This document shows positions 5,908-9,538 of a stretch of 9,538 bases of DNA, in pieces. Position numbers and translations under genes: made by a program. Source of the stretch: JAWLDB01 sp041686915 (GTDB taxonomy: Bacteria > Bacillota > UBA994 > UBA5500); NCBI GenBank assembly GCA_041686915.1, contig JAWLDB010000102.1:1-9538 (forward strand). Direction: 5' to 3'. A model generated the notes under the pieces. The model was not told the origin of the DNA. It ran no database searches and worked only from the letters and a program-made list of their open reading frames with translations. The number at the start of each line of letters is the position of its first letter. Within the stretch, counting starts at the first letter, position 1.

Positions 5908-6660
5908 ATGTACGATCAATTGTTTCCCTCAAACGATGTCTCAACTGCGCTATTGCGCTATCACCTGCACCTTAAGCCATCGGGCAACAGGCCACCCATT
6001 CATGTGCAGGACGGGGATGCCCAGGGGGTCTTGGGCTTTGCCAGGAACCCGCTTGACCCGGAAGCTCCGCTTGTGCTAATGCTTACTAACCACCTGCGAC
6101 TTGTTCCTGCATTGCTGCAGGCAGCACTGCTTCCCTCTTCTCGCTATACCTTCATCGTCAACGCCGATTGCCGCTCCACGCTTAAGGCTCATCTGCGTGA
6201 CATTGAGTACGAGCGAAACTGCTTAGTTTACACCTGCGATCAACTGGTTACCACGCGCAAGTTGGATGAAGTGAAACGCTATAACCTGGCGGACAGCCGG
6301 TTCGGGTACACCCGCCTGGTGGACGGAGTGAAGGCATCCGATGCCCGGGTGAACTGGCTAACTGAGGGGTTTGCAGAACTCGGAGTGCATACCAAGAAAG
6401 AGTTCCGTGGACGCGGATACGCCAAAGACGCGGTGGCGGCCCTAACTTCGGAAATCTTAGCTGGTGGGCGCAAGCCGGTCTATGTTGTCGGACGTAAGAA
6501 CCTCGCATCCATCGCAGTCTGCGAGGCTTTGGGGTATACCCTTTCCTCTTATGGCGAATATGAGTGTGTTGCCCGTTATGCTGGTAGCCAACGCCGGCAG
6601 CAGCAGGCATTTAGACCTAGCAAAGTTATCCGCTCCGATGGACGCAAGCAACAGGCTTAA
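5908..6660 (+). CDS. GNAT-family N-acetyltransferase with unassigned N-terminal half
   Basis: Cytoplasmic protein of about 250 residues. The C-terminal half (from about residue 150) is a GNAT domain that would transfer the acetyl group of acetyl-CoA to an amine. It shows strand AELGVHTKKEF, the acetyl-CoA pyrophosphate-binding motif RGRGYA in FRGRGYAKDAV, and the late motif NLASIAVCEALGY typical of FR47-like members. The first 150 residues show no motif I can name; they may be a degenerate GNAT copy or a substrate domain. The tail (SQRRQQQAF onward) is basic and probably disordered. The start is ambiguous: ATG at 5908 has GAGG 12 bases upstream, TTG at 5905 has 9, and GTG at 5899 directly follows the SprT-like stop. 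The tight joint suggests co-transcription and coupling with that gene. The acceptor substrate cannot be predicted. Confidence 0.85.
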   Translation: MYDQLFPSNDVSTALLRYHLHLKPSGNRPPIHVQDGDAQGVLGFARNPLDPEAPLVLMLTNHLRLVPALLQAALLPSSRYTFIVNADCRSTLKAHLRDIEYERNCLVYTCDQLVTTRKLDEVKRYNLADSRFGYTRLVDGVKASDARVNWLTEGFAELGVHTKKEFRGRGYAKDAVAALTSEILAGGRKPVYVVGRKNLASIAVCEALGYTLSSYGEYECVARYAGSQRRQQQAFRPSKVIRSDGRKQQA

Positions 6661-6664
6661 GCCA

Positions 6665-6698
6665 TTGTACCTTGGCAACAAATCCGCTATGCTAGATA
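6665..6698 (+). promoter_or_regulatory. Weak candidate promoter before the EamA transporter
   Basis: TTGTAC (6665-6670) and TATGCT (6688-6693) are 17 bases apart; an alternative is TTGGCA (6672-6677) with TAGATA (6693-6698) at 15. Each pair is a partial match to the sigma-A consensus. No terminator separates this gap from the acetyltransferase, so read-through is also possible. Confidence 0.22.
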
Positions 6699-6731
6699 GG
6701 TGTGTTATAGCTTAGAGATAATCTTATAGAC

Positions 6732-6737
6732 AGGAGG
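6732..6737 (+). promoter_or_regulatory. Ribosome binding site of EamA transporter
   Basis: A perfect AGGAGG lies 9 bases before the ATG at 6747 and fixes the start. Confidence 0.85.
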
Positions 6738-6746
6738 CTGCAGCAT

Positions 6747-7679
6747 ATGACATGGCAGCGCATGAAGCCTTATCTTGCCGGCCTGGGTTTTTCCTCTATC
6801 TTTGGCTTCTCGTTTTTGTTTACCAAACGAGGCCTGGAAGCGATCGACACTTTCCGGTTAATCGGCTTCCGTTTCCTTTTGGCGGCACTGATTGTTTCCG
6901 CACTCATAGCGTTCCGCTTGGTGCCTTTTTCACTGAAGGGCAAGGATATTCGTCCCCTGGTTGTCATCGCGATATTCCAGCCCATCGCATACTTTCTGTT
7001 CGAAACGTTTGGTATCAGCCTGAGTTCCACTTCCCAGGCCGGGATGATGATAGCCCTCATCCCCATTTTTGTGGTAATTATGAGCGCAGTGTTCCTGCAG
7101 GAGCGCCCTCTACCTCTACAGATTTTCTTTGTCGTTCTCTCGGTGGCAGGCGTTGTCTTTATCGTCACCATGCAGGGCGCGGGTGGGTTTCATGCTGGCT
7201 GGCGAGGTCCGGCTGTTCTGATGGGAGCAGTGTTCTCGGCCGCTGCCTTTAATATCATGTCGCGCCGCTCCTCCGCCCGCTTCAAGCCGTTTGAGATTAC
7301 CTTTGTGATGATGTGGGTGGGAGCGATTGTCTTCAACCTACTAGCTGTCTATATTCACTGGAGCGCCGACAATATGGCAACTTTTTTCCAGCCCCTGAGC
7401 AACCCGCTAGTCATCTCCTCCCTACTCTATCTCGGTATCGGTTCTTCGGTCATCGCGTTCTTCCTAGTCAACTACTCGCTTTCGCAGCTGCCTGCCTCAC
7501 AATCGGCTGTGTTTGCGAACTTGACTACAGTTGTATCGATTGCCGCCGGGGTCTTCTTCCGCAACGAACCGTTCTACTGGTACCATGCTATTGGCGCCGG
7601 GATGATCTTGACCGGTGTCTGGGGAACTAACTATGTAGGCTACCTGGCTAAGCGGAGGAAGTTAGCGGTTGGAAGCTAG
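6747..7679 (+). CDS. EamA / drug-metabolite transporter (DMT) family permease
   Basis: Cytoplasmic-membrane transporter of 310 residues, the usual length for the family. Ten hydrophobic segments are visible (near 8-25, 36-57, 69-86, 97-117, 125-143, 155-171, 183-201, 222-241, 252-271, 276-295), forming two five-helix EamA repeats. The repeat hallmark, a short loop with a conserved Glu before the last helix, appears twice: FLQERPLPLQ at 116-125 and FFRNEPFYWYHAIGAGMILTGV at 270-291. Conserved features also include RFLLAAL after helix 2 begins and SQSAVFANLTTVVS in helix 9. Such proteins export or import small metabolites such as amino acids, sugars or nucleotide-like compounds; the substrate here is not predictable. 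A basic AKRRK tail fits a cytoplasmic C terminus. It is followed by a strong terminator and appears to be a single-gene unit or the distal gene of the upstream pair. Confidence 0.93.
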   Translation: MTWQRMKPYLAGLGFSSIFGFSFLFTKRGLEAIDTFRLIGFRFLLAALIVSALIAFRLVPFSLKGKDIRPLVVIAIFQPIAYFLFETFGISLSSTSQAGMMIALIPIFVVIMSAVFLQERPLPLQIFFVVLSVAGVVFIVTMQGAGGFHAGWRGPAVLMGAVFSAAAFNIMSRRSSARFKPFEITFVMMWVGAIVFNLLAVYIHWSADNMATFFQPLSNPLVISSLLYLGIGSSVIAFFLVNYSLSQLPASQSAVFANLTTVVSIAAGVFFRNEPFYWYHAIGAGMILTGVWGTNYVGYLAKRRKLAVGS

Positions 7680-7757
7680 AGATTAGTTTGGAGATCGGAC
7701 GGATTATTGACTGCTAATGTTTAGAGGTTAAGAGCGGAATAGATGCAAAATTTCGTG

Positions 7758-7788
7758 ATGATAGCCCGGCCATAGGCCGGGCTATCAT
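7758..7788. terminator. Bidirectional terminator between convergent genes
   Basis: Arms ATGATAGCCCGGCC (7758-7771) and GGCCGGGCTATCAT (7775-7788) pair perfectly over 14 bp around a 3-base ATA loop. TCTTCTTTGT follows on the + strand and a CGAAATTTTG stretch follows on the minus strand. It lies between the stop of the EamA gene and the stop of the leftward DUF885 gene, so it can end both. Confidence 0.88.
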
Positions 7789-7800
7789 GATCTTCTTTGT

Positions 7801-9432
7801 CTAACCTAGTTCTGACAGCATCGACTCGCGTACTAGCGCAGGCGGGATCGTCCCGTAGGACAGCAGCTTATTATGGAACTCCCTGAGGCAGAACTTGGCT
7901 CCAACCTTCTGCCGGTACTCCGCCACCAGCTTGAGGATCTCCAGCTTGCCTATCAGGTAGCTCATCGGTTGGGTCGGGGTAAGAGTGTACCGGCTTACTT
8001 CTCCAATGGCGTTTGTCCGCTCAAGATGTGCCTTCTCTACCAGAAAATCTACGGCTTCTTCAAAGGTCATTCTTTGTGTGTGGATGCTTGAGTCTATGAT
8101 GATTCGAGCAGCTCGCCAGAGTTGGTCCTTCAGGCGTGTCAGCTTGGTTCTAGGGTCACTGATATACCCCATCTGCTCAAGCAGTTCCTCACAATAGAAG
8201 GCCCATCCCTCGGCAAAGAGTGTACTGGTGGTTAACTTGCGTACGACAGACTGCGTGGTATTAGCCCAGACCAACTGTAAATGGTGACCGGGGTACCCCT
8301 CATGGAGAGTTGTAATCGGTATCTTATAAATGCTATGCCCCTGCAGCTTCTCCTCCTGTACTTCAACAGGACTGTCTTGGTCAACTGGTGTTACCCAGAA
8401 ATGGCCCACCTGCTCTGCTTCAAATGGCGCAGGGGGCATATACGCGGCGTAGGGCAGCATAGAGCGTTGGAAGACAGGCGTCTCCTCTATCGCCAGTACC
8501 TCGTTGTGCGGGATGTCGACTATGCCTTGCTCTATAACAAATTGCTTGACGCGAGCGAGCTCAGCACGGTAATAGGGCAGCAACTCCTCGCTAGTAGGAT
8601 GCTCTTGTTTTAGGTCTTGAAGAATGGCTTCCCAGCTCCGCTTAGGGTCGATTACTCGTGCGAGTTGCTCCATCTGTTCCCTGGTATCATTGAAGATCTC
8701 CCAGCCCCTCGCCAGTAGGGTCTCCACTGTGTATTCCAGCATGTGGTCTTGCTGGAGCATTTCGGTGAACAGCTCCTCCCCGATGGCGAAGGCTCCGTTT
8801 GACTGAGGCAGTAACTCCTTGAGCCATACCAGGTGATTTTGGTAAGCTGCCAAAGTCCCATCAATCACTTCACAGGCAGCCCGCCCCATGTCGCCCGCCT
8901 GGGCGGCAAGCATCTGCTTCATGCCCTCGAAGAATAGCAGTCCTCCTTGGGCCTCTTGCACGGCTATCTGAGTGAAAATTTCGGGCGGGTTCTTAATCAC
9001 GGCTCGGCTTTGCCCAAGCAGGGCCTCGCTCTGCCGCAATCGCTTCAATAGGTTCTCGATGCGCTCTGGCAAAGGCGCATAGTCGCGGGTAAGCATGAGA
9101 TAGGCGACACCCATCAGCATACCCGGAACATCGCCTGGGTTCTTTTCATAGAGCTTATGATCGATCTTCCGGATGACTGTGTTAAGGAGATTGACGGTTA
9201 GTCGATAGTCTATCTTCTCATAAGTGCATAGTTCGTTCTGGTCGAGCTGCTTCAATTCATCCAGGTACGACCTGGCCTGCTTTACACCATTTTGCATAGC
9301 TTCCTCGCTCACATCTGGTACCAGATGATCATAATCATGATTGCCTGAGAGTGTTGCTATGAACGGGTCAAACCTGAAATACCACTTTACGACTTCATTG
9401 ATCAACTGATCGAATCTCTGCTTAACCAGCAC
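7801..9432 (-). CDS. DUF885-family protein, putative zinc metallopeptidase
   Basis: Protein of 543 residues, a full-length DUF885 member. The family hallmark HEGYPGHHLQ is at 377-386 (an HExxPGHH-type variant of the HExxH zinc motif). It is followed by FAEGWAFYCEE at 407-416, whose Glu408 is the likely third metal ligand. A WRAARIIIDSSIHTQRMTFEEA block is at 439-460, RYTLTPTQPMSYLIGK at 481-496, and a closing LLSYGTIPP at 523-531. These fit a helical gluzincin-like peptidase fold; the activity itself is inferred from family motifs. No signal peptide or lipobox is seen, so this copy is probably cytoplasmic, unlike many secreted relatives. The start is GTG at 9430-9432, seven bases after a GAAGGGGG purine run; no other in-frame start exists between it and the upstream stop. 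It is a single-gene unit ending at the shared terminator. Confidence 0.9.
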   Translation of the reverse strand: MLVKQRFDQLINEVVKWYFRFDPFIATLSGNHDYDHLVPDVSEEAMQNGVKQARSYLDELKQLDQNELCTYEKIDYRLTVNLLNTVIRKIDHKLYEKNPGDVPGMLMGVAYLMLTRDYAPLPERIENLLKRLRQSEALLGQSRAVIKNPPEIFTQIAVQEAQGGLLFFEGMKQMLAAQAGDMGRAACEVIDGTLAAYQNHLVWLKELLPQSNGAFAIGEELFTEMLQQDHMLEYTVETLLARGWEIFNDTREQMEQLARVIDPKRSWEAILQDLKQEHPTSEELLPYYRAELARVKQFVIEQGIVDIPHNEVLAIEETPVFQRSMLPYAAYMPPAPFEAEQVGHFWVTPVDQDSPVEVQEEKLQGHSIYKIPITTLHEGYPGHHLQLVWANTTQSVVRKLTTSTLFAEGWAFYCEELLEQMGYISDPRTKLTRLKDQLWRAARIIIDSSIHTQRMTFEEAVDFLVEKAHLERTNAIGEVSRYTLTPTQPMSYLIGKLEILKLVAEYRQKVGAKFCLREFHNKLLSYGTIPPALVRESMLSELG

Positions 9433-9479
9433 TGTCCAGCCCCCTTCATATTCTTTTCTCCCATCAGTTCGTGGTCCAC
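9402..9479 (-). CDS. Possible short leader peptide upstream of the DUF885 gene
   Basis: A perfect AGGAGG on the minus strand (9495-9490) is followed 10 bases later by GTG at 9479. This opens a 25-codon frame that ends in TGA at 9404-9402, overlapping the first codons of the DUF885 gene in another frame. The overlap would allow coupling or a leader role. Its product resembles nothing I know, and the site may be fortuitous. Confidence 0.15.
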   Translation of the reverse strand: MDHELMGEKNMKGAGQCWLSRDSIS

Positions 9480-9509
9480 TACACTGCTTCCTCCTATCGT
9501 ATGTGGTGG

Positions 9510-9538
9510 ATTACCGGACATGCCACGTGCTCTTACAA
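9510..9538 (-). promoter_or_regulatory. Candidate promoter of the DUF885 gene
   Basis: On the minus strand TTGTAA (9538-9533) and GGTAAT (9515-9510) are exactly 17 bases apart, each matching the sigma-A consensus at four of six positions. The -35 box touches the window edge, so upstream context is missing. Confidence 0.25.

Noticed and set aside
6248..6610. A 120-residue minus-strand frame inside the acetyltransferase gene
   Set aside because: It is antisense to the well-supported GNAT motifs, and its product is low-complexity with many Pro, Arg and His residues, typical of shadow frames.
6464..6715. An 83-residue + frame spanning the end of the acetyltransferase and the following gap
   Set aside because: Most of it overlaps the real gene in another frame and it lacks a ribosome site; the tail past 6660 shows no coding character.
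6752..7252. A 166-residue + frame overlapping the EamA transporter
   Set aside because: It is an out-of-frame shadow of the ten-helix transporter, rich in Cys, Arg and His and without membrane segments.
8281..8613. A 110-residue + strand frame opposite the DUF885 gene
   Set aside because: The DUF885 protein has continuous family motifs across this stretch, and the + frame has no recognisable domain.
9471..9530. Several short CCAC/GTGG repeats and a CACGTG site upstream of the DUF885 gene considered as an operator
   Set aside because: The arms are only 4-6 bases and irregularly spaced; chance is a sufficient explanation.
1..9538. CRISPR array, tRNA, rRNA, toxin-antitoxin or phage-defence cassette
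   Set aside because: No regularly spaced direct repeats, no cloverleaf-like sequence and no gene with defence-type domains were seen on either strand.

Overview
The window reads as ordinary chromosomal DNA of a Bacillota (Firmicutes) bacterium, most likely a clostridial or Peptococcaceae-like lineage. The basis is inference: strong purine-rich Shine-Dalgarno sites (AGGAGG, GGGAGGG, AAGGAGG) before most genes, frequent GTG starts, a GC content that looks to be a little above 50%, and the gene content (a stand-alone pyruvate-kinase C-terminal-domain protein, a SprT-like protein, a DUF885 peptidase-like protein). I cannot name a genus. I see no tRNA, rRNA, CRISPR array, insertion sequence or phage gene.

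Left part (about 1-4793, + strand): a four-gene ABC exporter operon. Two paralogous ABC-2-type ATPases are followed by a six-helix permease subunit. Last comes a large permease whose seven-helix membrane part is fused to an extracellular domain resembling M1-family aminopeptidases, without the HExxH zinc site. No solute-binding protein is present and the ATPases are of the ABC-2 export class, so export or envelope maintenance is more likely than uptake. The end of the large permease gene is odd. Its frame has no stop before a strong hairpin terminator and runs through it into the tail of the convergent gene, while stop codons sit in the other two frames just before the hairpin.

Middle (4744-6660): a leftward gene for a stand-alone pyruvate-kinase C-terminal-domain protein, and divergent from it a tight rightward pair of a SprT-like zinc protein and a GNAT acetyltransferase. 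The 118-base divergent gap holds a 28-base imperfect palindrome that looks like an operator or leader stem-loop.

Right part (6661-9538): a ten-helix EamA/DMT-family transporter on the + strand, then a perfect 14-bp hairpin shared as terminator with the convergent leftward gene. That gene encodes a 543-residue DUF885 protein with an intact HEGYPGHH motif. Its upstream region, at the window edge, carries a possible promoter and an unexplained AGGAGG that could serve a short leader peptide.

Apart from the operon, the genes look like unrelated neighbours in separate transcription units. The most unusual item is the permease with its apparently non-catalytic M1-like exodomain and disturbed 3' end. 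I see no convincing evidence for a wholly new system.
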